A stretch of 64,000 nt of DNA, taken from Chthoniobacter flavus Ellin428. GTDB taxonomy: Bacteria > Verrucomicrobiota > Verrucomicrobiia > Chthoniobacterales > Chthoniobacteraceae. Every line of letters begins with the position of its first letter. Within the stretch, counting starts at the first letter, position 1. Shown in pieces: positions 1-8,039 of this stretch. The stretch spans positions 248,001 through 312,000 of the forward strand of contig NZ_ABVL01000006.1 of assembly GCF_000173075.1 (NCBI RefSeq), read 5' to 3'. Below the pieces are notes generated by a model that was given only the letters and a program-made list of their open reading frames with translations, did not search any database and was not told the origin of the DNA. The position numbers and the translations under genes are program-made.

Positions 1-1111
1 AGGTGAGGATATTGCGCACACGACCGAGGATGCGCTTCAAGACCGGCAGCCCGCGCCCGCAGGAACAGGGCGGCCCGAGTTCCGCGTAATCACCGATGGC
101 GTAGCGGATGAGCGGCGTGGCGAAATTGTGCAAAGTAGTGATGACCACGCGGCCGATTTTGCCGGGCGCGCAGGGGCGGTTCTGGTCGTCGAGGATTTCG
201 ACGAAGAGATTTTCCGACTGCACGTGATAGTGCGGCTCTTCCGGGCATTGATTCGCGATCGGGCCGGTCTCGTTGGCCGAGTAGGTGTCGGTCAGCCGAA
301 CGCCCCAGGTTTCCCGGCAAAGGTCCCGCAACTCGGCATCCACCGTTTCTCCGAAGAGGCGGATCTCGCTGAACTCCGGTGGCTGCTGGTGGGAGTGGGC
401 TGAATGCTTGATCAGTTCGGTGAGGATGGACGGGTAAGTGACGAGATAGGCTGGCTTCTCTCGCGTGAGCCATTCCCACTGCTGCAGGACGGTGGTCGAT
501 TTGCTGTCGAGAATGCTGCACGGGCCGGTGTGATAAAGCAGAGTCGCGGGCGGACCCCAATTGCCCAGCGCCATGCCGTGTGGGTAGCCCGCCTCCCGCT
601 GATTGAGATAGCGGATGGATGAGAGCTTTTTGGAAAAGTCCAGGTAATGCCACTGGTGCTCGCGGAGCGTGAACGCATTCCATAGGAACTGTGTGAGGTT
701 CGTGGTCGAGACGCGGATGGGTTGCGCCGTGGATCCGGAGGTGGCGATGCTGCCCGTGACCTGGTAGGGCGCGGGGATGTGTTGGGTCGAGATGAGCTCT
801 TCTCTGCCTTGGAAATCGCTGCGCGAGAGGATCGGCAGACGCCGCCAGTCATCGAGGGTCAGACGCGCAAAATCGCCGACGCCGGCCTGCTGAAAGCGTT
901 GCCGGTAAAAGGGGATTTCCTTTTCCGCGTGCGCGCAGAGCAGCCGGAGTTGATCGAACTGCGATTCCTGGAGCTGTTCCGGAGACCACCACTGGGATTC
1001 CTCCAGTTGATAGAGCGCGGCCATCATCTGGCTTTCCGCCATAGGCGGAACAATCGGAAAAGCGCTGGCTGACGAATACGTCTTGAGCTGTAGAAACTGG
1101 CGATGATTCAT
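1..1111 (-). CDS. PaaK-like adenylate-forming enzyme (phenylacetate-CoA ligase family), partial
   Basis: The frame opens at ATG 1111 and is still open at the left window edge, so about 370 N-terminal residues are visible; the family usually has 420-450. Seen: a Ser/Thr/Gly-rich nucleotide-binding motif ATSGSTAQP near residue 121, an adenylation-type motif TYSANETGP near residue 278, and TTLHNFATPLIRYAIGD near residue 325 followed by a CSCGRG cluster, all typical of PaaK/CapK-type ligases. Such enzymes adenylate a carboxylic acid and pass it to CoA or another acceptor. The substrate cannot be read from the sequence, and the gene may instead belong to a polysaccharide or exosortase locus beyond the edge. 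The upstream hairpin at 1120-1165 separates it from the remnant at 1175. Confidence 0.8.
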   Translation of the reverse strand, partial: MNHRQFLQLKTYSSASAFPIVPPMAESQMMAALYQLEESQWWSPEQLQESQFDQLRLLCAHAEKEIPFYRQRFQQAGVGDFARLTLDDWRRLPILSRSDFQGREELISTQHIPAPYQVTGSIATSGSTAQPIRVSTTNLTQFLWNAFTLREHQWHYLDFSKKLSSIRYLNQREAGYPHGMALGNWGPPATLLYHTGPCSILDSKSTTVLQQWEWLTREKPAYLVTYPSILTELIKHSAHSHQQPPEFSEIRLFGETVDAELRDLCRETWGVRLTDTYSANETGPIANQCPEEPHYHVQSENLFVEILDDQNRPCAPGKIGRVVITTLHNFATPLIRYAIGDYAELGPPCSCGRGLPVLKRILGRVRNILT

Positions 1112-1119
1112 ACTGCGGC

Positions 1120-1165
1120 GCGGAAATGGAAGAGGGCTGGATTAGCGAAGGCGAGCCCTATTCGA
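1120..1165. repeat. degenerate copy of the hairpin element at 4889-4933
   Basis: This stretch matches 4889-4933 closely: CGGAAATGGA, AGGGCT, GAAGGCGAGCCCT and TCGA occur in the same order and spacing. The perfect 10-bp stem of the other copy is reduced here to AGGGCT/AGCCCT (1133-1138 and 1154-1159). It lies just downstream of the endonuclease remnant and just upstream of the ligase start, so it may be a weakened terminator. Confidence 0.55.
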
Positions 1166-1174
1166 CCGGTGCCG

Positions 1175-1256
1175 TCACTTTCGGCCGAGAGGGACGATGG
1201 TGGCATTGACCGGCCGATGGTCGCTGGCGTCGTTCCAATGTACAGTATAATGGGAA
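1175..1256 (-). pseudogene. remnant of the C-terminus of an endonuclease/exonuclease/phosphatase gene
   Basis: The minus-strand frame ending at TGA 1175 encodes WNDASDHRPVNATIVPLGRK, almost identical to the last residues of the complete gene at 3974-4885 (WNDASDHRPVYATIVPSGRK). Homology covers about 25 codons and then stops abruptly; the upstream residues do not resemble the family. The fragment keeps the active-site SDHRP motif but cannot be functional alone. It lies on the far side of the PEP-CTERM gene from the complete copy, so it is a partial duplication or the stump of a deleted tandem paralogue. Confidence 0.75.
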
Positions 1257-1379
1257 TCACCAGACGGTATTAAGGGGGATGGCATGCGCAATGGCTCTGG
1301 ATCCCATCGAAGAAAAGGCGTCGCAACCGCAATCACCCCCCGAACTTCATTCCATCGCGACACCCGGCCCACCGTGGGG

Positions 1380-3743
1380 CTACGCCCTTTTTTCGGCGCA
1401 GGCGGTCAGTGGTCTTTGCGGGGTTTGGTATCCCTGCCGCCGGCGATGGAGGGGGAGGCAGAGGACGCTTAGGGTGAGGAGCGCGGCCACACCGGGTTCG
1501 GGGACGGTGACGATGAGGTCCAACTGGTTACCTTGGGTGGCGAAGGCGTAGTCGAAGCCAGCGGGGACGGTGCCGAGGGAAAAGTCCGTGGCGTCGAAGC
1601 TGGCGAGGGTGGCGCCGGTGTAATCGAAGAGGGGATAGGTGCCTGGACCGAAACCTCCCGAGTCGAAGATATTCAAGGTCAGGGCGCCGGTGGCCGGGCC
1701 GGTGAGCGTGCCGCCGCTCACGCGGACGAGGTCGCTGGCCGTGCCGAGCTGGAGATCGAGGGCCGCTCCGCTCTCGAAACTAACACCGCCGGTGAAGGTG
1801 AGAGTGCCGGGGGTGTCGCTGGAGGAATTGCCGCCGGGGGCGAGATGGCCGCCGATGTGCAGGGTGGCGACGCTGGCCAGGGTTCCCGTGCCGCCGAGGG
1901 TGGCGCCGCTTTGCACCGAGACGGCTGTGGAGGCGAGGGCGCCGTTCACGCGCAGGGTTCCGTTCGTGAGGGTGGTGAGGCCGGTGTAAGTCTGGTTGTT
2001 GGAGAGGGTGAGCGCACCGGTGCCGGCTTGGGTGAGTGAGCCCGTGCCGGAGATGATGCCGGAGTAGGTGAAGGCGTCGGTCCGGTTGAAGACGAGCGCG
2101 GCGTTGTCGCTGATGTTGCCGATGACGGAGCCGGCCGCGCCGCCGTTGCCGATTTGCAACGTGCCGGCGCTGATGATGGTGGCGCCGGTGTAGGTATTCG
2201 TGCCGGTGAGGGTCATCAAGCCGGCGCCGAGCTTGGTGATGCCAACTGGCCCGACGGTGCCGAAGGGGACGTGCGAGGAAATACCGGCGGTGACATTGAG
2301 CGTGGCGCCGGAGGCGACGGTAAAGTTGACGTTGGTGTTGCTGATGTTGGGGTTGTCGCTGTCGCCGCGCAGGTCCACGTGGCCGGCGATGGTGTTGACG
2401 CCCGCGGTGACGTTGACGGAAGTATTGCCGCCGATCGGGCCGCCGAAGGCGAACATGGAGGCGGCGCTCGCGTCGCTCACGCCGCCGTTCGAGCTCAGGA
2501 GCGCGCCGTTGCTCAACGTGTAGGCGACGCCCCAACCGATGTCGCCGGCAACGGTGTGGTTGAGCGTGCCGCCATTGATGGTGACGGAGTCCACTTTCGC
2601 GCCGGTGGCGTAACCGAAGGCGTCGGTGGTGGCGGTCTCGACGACGGTGCCAGGATTGATGGTGAGCGCGCCGCGAATCGTGCCGACGGAGCCGCCGGCG
2701 GTGAGCTTGAGCGTTCCGGCGTTCACCGTGGTGCCGCCGGTGAAGGTGCTGGAGCCGGCGAGGGTGAGTGTGCCGCCGCCGTTCTTCACCAGATTGCCGG
2801 TGCCGGAGATGACGCCGCCGTAGGTCCAGGCGTCGCCCCGATTGAAAATGAGCGTGGCGTTGTTCGTCGCGTTCCCGAGGATGGAGCCGGTCGCGCCGCC
2901 GTTGCCGATTTGCAGGGTGCCGGCGCTGACGGTGGTGGGGCCGGTGTAGGTGTTGTCGCCCGCGAGGGTGAGGGTTCCGGCGCCGAGCTTGGTGATGCCG
3001 CCATCGGTGCCGGTGGCGGCGGGGTCGTGCAGAAACGGGGTGTAGATGATCCGGTCGGTGCCGTTGGTATCGAGCTGGCCGCCGTTTTGGCCCACATAGA
3101 CGGAGATCAGGGAGTTTGCTCCCGAGCCGTTCTGGATCCAGCCGAGGGAACTGCTGGCGATGGCGGGGTCGGCTTGGAGCGTGCCGCCGTTGAAATAGAA
3201 ACGTCCGACATAACCGCTGCCAAACTTCAACGCGATGGTGGACGTGACCAGGGTGCCGCCGTTCAGGACCAAAGACCCGCCCGGCGCGATGCCGGCCCCG
3301 GGGTAATCGAAACTCACATGATTCACGTTCAGCGTGCCGCCGTTGAGGATGTATTTGCCGTTGCCGTCGGTGATCTCGAGTTGGCTGACTGTGACGGTGC
3401 CGGCGTTTTGCACGAACTGATTGGGAGGCTGGCCGATACGCCCCACCCAGATTCCTCCCACGGTGAATGTGCCACCGCCGATCGTATAGAGCGCGCCGAA
3501 GCTCGCGCCGCCGAATTGGATGAGGTCTGGGGACGAGATGTCGCCGCCGGTCTGGGTGGGGGTTCCCCCGATAATGTCCACGCTCAAGGTGGCTGAGCCG
3601 CTCGTCCAGGTTGGGTTGTTATTAGGGTCCCAAGTGGTGGCAAACGCGATGGGGAGCAGCGAGGCGAACACCGGGGCCACTGCGGCGAACAGCGTGATCG
3701 AGCGGATGGTGAGCGACGAAGAAGAACGGGAGCGCGAATTCAT
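1380..3743 (-). CDS. PEP-CTERM protein with autotransporter-type beta-strand repeats
   Basis: This is a 787-residue exported protein. Residues 1-36 form a Sec signal peptide with a hydrophobic SITLFAAVAPVFASLLPIAFA stretch. The body is low-complexity Gly/Thr/Asn-rich and contains repeated units of the form KLGAGTLTLAG-NTYTG-TTVSAGTLQIGNGG, as in passenger-associated transport repeats, which fold as parallel beta-helix. The C-terminus has VPEPG, a hydrophobic segment (VAALLTLSVLCLPL) and an arginine cluster HRRR: the PEP-CTERM sorting signal processed by exosortase. A further 20 or so residues follow the Arg cluster, which is longer than usual. No exosortase is in the window. It is probably a surface or matrix protein; function unknown. 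Confidence 0.88.
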   Translation of the reverse strand: MNSRSRSSSSLTIRSITLFAAVAPVFASLLPIAFATTWDPNNNPTWTSGSATLSVDIIGGTPTQTGGDISSPDLIQFGGASFGALYTIGGGTFTVGGIWVGRIGQPPNQFVQNAGTVTVSQLEITDGNGKYILNGGTLNVNHVSFDYPGAGIAPGGSLVLNGGTLVTSTIALKFGSGYVGRFYFNGGTLQADPAIASSSLGWIQNGSGANSLISVYVGQNGGQLDTNGTDRIIYTPFLHDPAATGTDGGITKLGAGTLTLAGDNTYTGPTTVSAGTLQIGNGGATGSILGNATNNATLIFNRGDAWTYGGVISGTGNLVKNGGGTLTLAGSSTFTGGTTVNAGTLKLTAGGSVGTIRGALTINPGTVVETATTDAFGYATGAKVDSVTINGGTLNHTVAGDIGWGVAYTLSNGALLSSNGGVSDASAASMFAFGGPIGGNTSVNVTAGVNTIAGHVDLRGDSDNPNISNTNVNFTVASGATLNVTAGISSHVPFGTVGPVGITKLGAGLMTLTGTNTYTGATIISAGTLQIGNGGAAGSVIGNISDNAALVFNRTDAFTYSGIISGTGSLTQAGTGALTLSNNQTYTGLTTLTNGTLRVNGALASTAVSVQSGATLGGTGTLASVATLHIGGHLAPGGNSSSDTPGTLTFTGGVSFESGAALDLQLGTASDLVRVSGGTLTGPATGALTLNIFDSGGFGPGTYPLFDYTGATLASFDATDFSLGTVPAGFDYAFATQGNQLDLIVTVPEPGVAALLTLSVLCLPLHRRRQGYQTPQRPLTACAEKRA

Positions 3744-3973
3744 CGTCCGCGAGATTACCGGCGGCGAATTTTCCGCGTAGGCCTTAAACTAGGTACTTGT
3801 ACTAGGGTTCCCGACGTTGGCCGTGGGATCGAATCGGAAGGGCGCGTATTTGCCCATGCAGCGCCCGAAGGCTGCGAACGCCAAGGCTGCTTTTCCTGGC
3901 ATCCGCGTCGGCATCGGGGCCATTCTCGCCGTGAACCTTGCAAGCCCGCTGGCGCGGTTGGCCGGGGACCGGC

Positions 3974-4885
3974 TCACTTGCGTCCAGACGGGACGATCGT
4001 GGCGTAGACCGGGCGGTGGTCACTGGCGTCGTTCCAGTAGGCGGACCGATACACGCGCGGTGAGCCGGGAGAGATCTCCCGGTGCAAGACGGGGCTGACG
4101 AAAATGTAGTCGATGCGTGAGTAGAGATCGGCCGCTTTCCAGTATTCCGTCCAGGTGTCTCCGAGTTCGTCCTTCGCCGGCAGTGCGGTCATGTAGGTCG
4201 GGCCGTGGACGCCCGCGACTTCGTGGTAGGCAGGCTCGTTTTTGAGGTCGTTGAAATCGCCGAAGCAGACGAGGCGCACATTCGGATCTGCGACAAGGAT
4301 TTCGTCGAGGTGCTTGCGCAGGAGCGAGGCTTCATTGCGTCGGACCAACGCCTCGCCTTCGGGCACCGGCAACTTGGATTTCAAGTGGGCGCTCACGAAG
4401 CGCACCTGGTAACCAGGCCGGATCTCGATCGTTACATCGAGAAATCCCCGGCGCACCTTTTCCGGCTGGCCAGCCAGTTCATAGGACACGTTGGAAAGCG
4501 ATTGCCGTGCGACGATGGGATAGCGGCTCACCAAGGCGAGGTGCCGCTGGTTATCCAGCGCCTGCACGTATTCGAAATCGGTGTAGTGCAGGCCGGCGTC
4601 GGCGAGGCGTTTCTTGAAATCCTCGAACCGTTCGGGTTCGCCCATCTCGCAGATGCCAAGGATGTCCGGATTGATGTCCTTGACTACCCGAACGACCGCA
4701 TCGATCTCCTTTTCCGACTTGAGCTTCGCTTTACGTGGGCCGGTGTCGGCGGCCACGGATTCCTCGCCGAGATAGTTCTCCACGTTGTAGGTGGCGATCA
4801 CCACTGATGGCGGTTGGTCCGCCCCAAGCGCCGCCAGCGGCAGCCGAACGGCGAGCAAAAGCGCAAACAGCCTCGGGAATCTCAT
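3974..4885 (-). CDS. secreted endonuclease/exonuclease/phosphatase family protein
   Basis: The 303-residue product starts with a signal peptide (LFALLLAVRLPLAALGA) and has the metal-dependent EEP fold motifs in order: ATYNVENY near residue 33, an acidic ICEMGEPE near 78, SAHLKSK near 165, FGDFNDL near 208 and SDHRPVYA near the end. The pattern fits secreted Mg-dependent phosphodiesterases such as DNase I-like nucleases or phosphatases. Substrate is not predictable. A partial duplicate of its 3' end is at 1175-1256. A terminator-like hairpin lies directly upstream (4895-4927), between it and tatA, so it probably has its own promoter. Confidence 0.85.
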   Translation of the reverse strand: MRFPRLFALLLAVRLPLAALGADQPPSVVIATYNVENYLGEESVAADTGPRKAKLKSEKEIDAVVRVVKDINPDILGICEMGEPERFEDFKKRLADAGLHYTDFEYVQALDNQRHLALVSRYPIVARQSLSNVSYELAGQPEKVRRGFLDVTIEIRPGYQVRFVSAHLKSKLPVPEGEALVRRNEASLLRKHLDEILVADPNVRLVCFGDFNDLKNEPAYHEVAGVHGPTYMTALPAKDELGDTWTEYWKAADLYSRIDYIFVSPVLHREISPGSPRVYRSAYWNDASDHRPVYATIVPSGRK

Positions 4886-4894
4886 TCCCGGAAA

Positions 4895-4927
4895 TGGAAA
4901 AGGGCTCGCCCGGTGAAGGCGAGCCCT
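4895..4927 (-). terminator. hairpin terminator downstream of tatA
   Basis: A perfect 10-bp stem (AGGGCTCGCC at 4901-4910, GGCGAGCCCT at 4918-4927) with a 7-nt loop is followed on the minus strand by TTTT. It sits 28 nt after the tatA stop at 4956 and before the endonuclease start at 4885. The same element in decayed form is at 1120-1165. Confidence 0.75.
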
Positions 4928-4955
4928 AATCGAAAGGATTTACGCGGTCCTGAGC

Positions 4956-5246
4956 TTAGGCGTGCGTTTGCGGAGTCTCCTGCGTGTGATCGCCATTTTC
5001 AGCTTGCGTGTGCTGAGCGACTTCGGTCGGCGGGTGATCCAGCTTCGGGGCGGGCGCGGGAGCGGACTCCGGCGGGCGGGTGACTTCGCGCTCAAATTCA
5101 TCCTTGGCCTTGCTAAACTCACGGACGGCCTGCCCCATGCCGCGGGCGAGCTCAGGGAGCTTCTTCGCACCGAAAAGAAGCAGGACGATAAGCAGGATGA
5201 TGATGAGATCCGGCCCTGCTAGATTGAAAAGGCTGGCGATATTCAT
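4956..5246 (-). CDS. tatA: TatA/TatE family twin-arginine translocase subunit
   Basis: The 96-residue protein has the TatA plan: a single membrane helix GPDLIIILLIVLLLFGAKKL, the hinge FGAKKLPELARGMG, an amphipathic helix, then an acidic, Pro-rich tail. TatA forms the pore of the Tat pathway, which exports folded proteins with an RR signal. It is the second of two adjacent tatA paralogues; the N-termini (ASLFNLAGPDL) are almost identical, which indicates tandem duplication. No tatC is in the window. A Tat-type substrate candidate, the DUF1552 protein, is at 61767-63083. Confidence 0.9.
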   Translation of the reverse strand: MNIASLFNLAGPDLIIILLIVLLLFGAKKLPELARGMGQAVREFSKAKDEFEREVTRPPESAPAPAPKLDHPPTEVAQHTQAENGDHTQETPQTHA

Positions 5247-5298
5247 AGTAAATGGGGTTCTGCTTCAACTACACCGGCTTGCGGCAAGTTGCAATGGG

Positions 5299-5478
5299 TC
5301 ATTCTGGCTTGCCGGGAGGAAGCGGGGTCTCATCCTTGGCTTTGGTGAATTCCCGCACGGCTTCACCGATGCCCCGGGCGAGGCCGGGCAGGTTTTTGCC
5401 GCCGAAAAGAAAAAGGGCGATGATCAGGATGATCATGAGATCGGGTCCGGCGAGATTGAAAAGAGAGGCGAGAGTCAT
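5299..5478 (-). CDS. tatA: short TatA-family protein (tandem paralogue)
   Basis: The 59-residue frame from ATG 5478 to TGA 5299 encodes MTLASLFNLAGPD followed by a hydrophobic helix, the hinge FGGKNLPGLARGIGEAVREF and a very short tail. It is a TatA-type protein with almost no C-terminal extension, shorter than the 96-residue paralogue 52 bp downstream. Both are in the same orientation and probably co-transcribed from the region before 5478, which is also the divergent promoter region for the kinase at 5673. TatA and TatB/E roles cannot be separated from sequence alone. Confidence 0.85.
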   Translation of the reverse strand: MTLASLFNLAGPDLMIILIIALFLFGGKNLPGLARGIGEAVREFTKAKDETPLPPGKPE

Positions 5479-5672
5479 AAGTGGGGAGTTTCTGGTTTTC
5501 TCAGTATCCGACGGAAAGCGGCTTTGTTAGCGGAGAAATGTGGAATACAGAGGGACGCCAGGGGTGCGGGCCGCTCTTTTTAGCCATGCAATCGTCTTTG
5601 CGTGCGCGGTAATTTTGTTCAAACATGCGTCCACACCACTGGCTCATCCGATGAGTTGCCAGTAATCTACGT

Positions 5673-7256
5673 ATGCCCAATTCCTCCTCCACTCTTCTCC
5701 AGCGTGCCGAGGAAGCATTGGAGATGAGCCACCGACGGACGCGGCTCTACGAGGCGGTGCTCTCCAGCACGCCGGACCTGGTTTACATTTTCGACCTCGA
5801 TCACCGGTTCATTTACGCGAACAAAGCATTGCTCGCGATGTGGGGAAAGACTTGGGACGAGGCGATTGGGCACAATTGCCTCGAGCTGGGTTACGAACCC
5901 TGGCACGCCGAGATGCACGACCGCGAGATTGAGCAGGCCGTGGCGACCAAGCAGGCTGTGCGCGGCGAGGTGCCATTCACCGGGACGGCTGGGCGGCGCT
6001 TCTACGACTATATTTTTGTCCCGGTGATCGGCGCTGATGGCAATGTCGAAGCCGTTGCCGGGACGACCCGTGACATCACGGAACGGAAGGAGGCGGAGCA
6101 ACAACTGGCCGCCGCCAAGGCCGCCGCCGAAGCCGCTTCGCGGGCGAAGGACGATTTCCTCGCGGCGCTCAGCCACGAACTGCGCACTCCGCTGAATCCC
6201 GTGCTCCTCATGGCCGTGGAGGCCGAGCGGAACCCGGATCTGCCAGCGTCGGTGCGGGCGGATTTCGCGGCGATCCGCCGCAACATCGAACTGGAGGCAC
6301 GGCTCATCGATGACCTACTCGACCTCACGCGCATTACCCGGGGCAAGCTGCGACTGGAGCGGCAGGCGCTCAACGTCCACGAACTGCTCCGCGCCTGCGT
6401 GGGCTTCGTGCAGCCGGAAATCGAGGCGCATGGTCTGCGGCTGACCCTCGCGCTGGATGCCGCCGAACACTGGGTGGAGGCGGATCACGTGCGACTCCAG
6501 CAGGTCTTCTGGAACGTGCTCCGCAACGCGGTGAAATTTTCTCTCGCCGGCGGCGACGTGATTGTGCGGACGGCCAATCGCGACAACCAGTTGCGCGTGG
6601 AGATTTCCGATACGGGCATCGGTATTGCCGCGGCGGATTTGCCGAAGATTTTCGATGCTTTCCAGCAGGGTCGGGAGGGGAACGCCTTCGGCGGTCTGGG
6701 CCTGGGCCTGGCGATTACCCGCGCCTTGGTCGAGCAGCACGGCGGACGCATCGTCGCCGAAAGCGCGGGTCGCGGTCTGGGCGCCACCTTTCGTTTCGAA
6801 TTTCCACTGGCAAAACAGTCTCCTCCGCGGCCCGCCGCCGGTGCGGGAAGTGTGGGTGGAGGAACGCCGGGACAGCAGACCTCGCGGCGCATTCTGTTGG
6901 TGGAAGATCACGAAGATACGCGCGAAACCCTGTCGCGCTTGCTCGTGCGCCGGGGCCATCAAGTCTCGCCCGCGGGAACCATCCGGGCGGCCCGAGCCCT
7001 GGCGGCGTCGGGAGAGTTCGACGTGATGATCAGCGATCTCGGCCTGCCCGATGGAGAAGGGACGGAATTGCTGACTGTCTTCGCGAACACGGGTCGAAAG
7101 CCGGTGAGCATCGCGATGACCGGCTTTGGCATGGAGGAGGATATCCGGCGCACGCTGGCGGCCGGTTTTGTCGCGCACCTGACCAAACCCATCAATATCG
7201 CGGACCTGGACCGCTTGCTGACGTCACTGCCGGTTGCGGAAGAAGCGGGCCGTTAG
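5673..7256 (+). CDS. hybrid sensor histidine kinase with PAS and receiver domains
   Basis: A 527-residue soluble hybrid kinase. Residues about 20-145 are a PAS domain (SSTPDLVYIFDLDHRFIYAN through GTTRDITERKEAE). The HisKA domain has the H-box LSHELRTPLNP with the phospho-accepting His near residue 168, followed by an ATPase domain with N, G1 (DTGIGI) and G2 (GLGLGLAI) boxes around 285-390. The C-terminus is a receiver domain (ILLVEDHED, phospho-acceptor in MISDLGLP near 452, conserved Lys in HLTKPIN). No membrane segment or periplasmic sensor is seen, so the signal is probably cytoplasmic. No cognate output regulator is adjacent. Confidence 0.92.
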   Translation: MPNSSSTLLQRAEEALEMSHRRTRLYEAVLSSTPDLVYIFDLDHRFIYANKALLAMWGKTWDEAIGHNCLELGYEPWHAEMHDREIEQAVATKQAVRGEVPFTGTAGRRFYDYIFVPVIGADGNVEAVAGTTRDITERKEAEQQLAAAKAAAEAASRAKDDFLAALSHELRTPLNPVLLMAVEAERNPDLPASVRADFAAIRRNIELEARLIDDLLDLTRITRGKLRLERQALNVHELLRACVGFVQPEIEAHGLRLTLALDAAEHWVEADHVRLQQVFWNVLRNAVKFSLAGGDVIVRTANRDNQLRVEISDTGIGIAAADLPKIFDAFQQGREGNAFGGLGLGLAITRALVEQHGGRIVAESAGRGLGATFRFEFPLAKQSPPRPAAGAGSVGGGTPGQQTSRRILLVEDHEDTRETLSRLLVRRGHQVSPAGTIRAARALAASGEFDVMISDLGLPDGEGTELLTVFANTGRKPVSIAMTGFGMEEDIRRTLAAGFVAHLTKPINIADLDRLLTSLPVAEEAGR

Positions 7257-8032
7257 GGCATCACCGCGGAGGCTTCCTGCGGACTCGGCAGGCCCCAGGC
7301 TTTCCATTTCGCTTCGTATTCGGAGCGGGGGAGCAGAGCGTAGTGCGGGTGTTTGTCGGCGCGCAGCCAGCGGATGAGTTTGACGAGATCGTCTTCCGCC
7401 ATGGTCGTGCAACCGGCGGTTTTTCGCGCCGGGCCGCGGCGAATGTGGAAGAAGATCGCGCTGCCGCCGTTGGCCACCGGCGGATCGGAGTTGTGACGAA
7501 TCTCCACCAGCCAGTGATAGGCGAAATCGCCGTGCCGCATCTTTTCCTTCTCGAACCACGGAGGTGGATTCGCCGGGTCCACGGTCACGTGCTTGTTGTA
7601 GTCCGGCGAGTTGACGTCATCGATCCAGGCATCGCCGGCGCCGACGGTGTGGAATGGGTACTTCGCGCCGGAAGGCAGCGCGGAGTCGTAGGTGTAAATC
7701 GTGCCGATCTTGAACACGCCCGCGGGCGCACGACCGTCGTGCTCCTGCTTGTGCGTGCCGGGTTCATCCGTGCCGAAGACGCCGCGTCCCCACACCAGGC
7801 CATTCTTCCCGTAAAGAACGGGGATGGCCGGACCGGCCGCTTTCCACTCCCCGTTGGTCCTTTCGAAAAACTGCAGCTTCCCGGTCGAGGCGTTCCAATC
7901 CGGCGCGATGCTGACGATCATTTGCTGCACCGAGCTATCGAGTCCGCCGGCGAAAGCCGATCCGACGAACAGGATAAAGGCGAAGAACCAACCAAACGCG
8001 CGCTTGCTGGCGTGAAATCTGTTTCTCATCAT
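7253..8032 (-). CDS. L,D-transpeptidase (YkuD family), exported
   Basis: The product begins with a basic, then hydrophobic export signal (FGWFFAFILFVGSAFAGG). The YkuD catalytic signature is near the C-terminus: FFHIRRGP followed by KTAGCTTM, giving the His and the nucleophilic Cys of L,D-transpeptidases, which form 3-3 peptidoglycan cross-links or anchor lipoproteins. I chose ATG 8032 (MMRNRFHASK) rather than the further upstream ATG at 8080, because the longer form would overlap the divergent gene at 8040. The 3' end overlaps the kinase stop by 4 bp on the opposite strand. Confidence 0.82.
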   Translation of the reverse strand: MMRNRFHASKRAFGWFFAFILFVGSAFAGGLDSSVQQMIVSIAPDWNASTGKLQFFERTNGEWKAAGPAIPVLYGKNGLVWGRGVFGTDEPGTHKQEHDGRAPAGVFKIGTIYTYDSALPSGAKYPFHTVGAGDAWIDDVNSPDYNKHVTVDPANPPPWFEKEKMRHGDFAYHWLVEIRHNSDPPVANGGSAIFFHIRRGPARKTAGCTTMAEDDLVKLIRWLRADKHPHYALLPRSEYEAKWKAWGLPSPQEASAVMP

Positions 8033-8039
8033 CGCTTGC

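Noticed and set aside
2154-3596. 480-residue frame opposite the PEP-CTERM gene
   Set aside because: It is a shadow of a repetitive Gly/Thr-rich gene. The real gene has a signal peptide, PATR repeats and a PEP-CTERM end.
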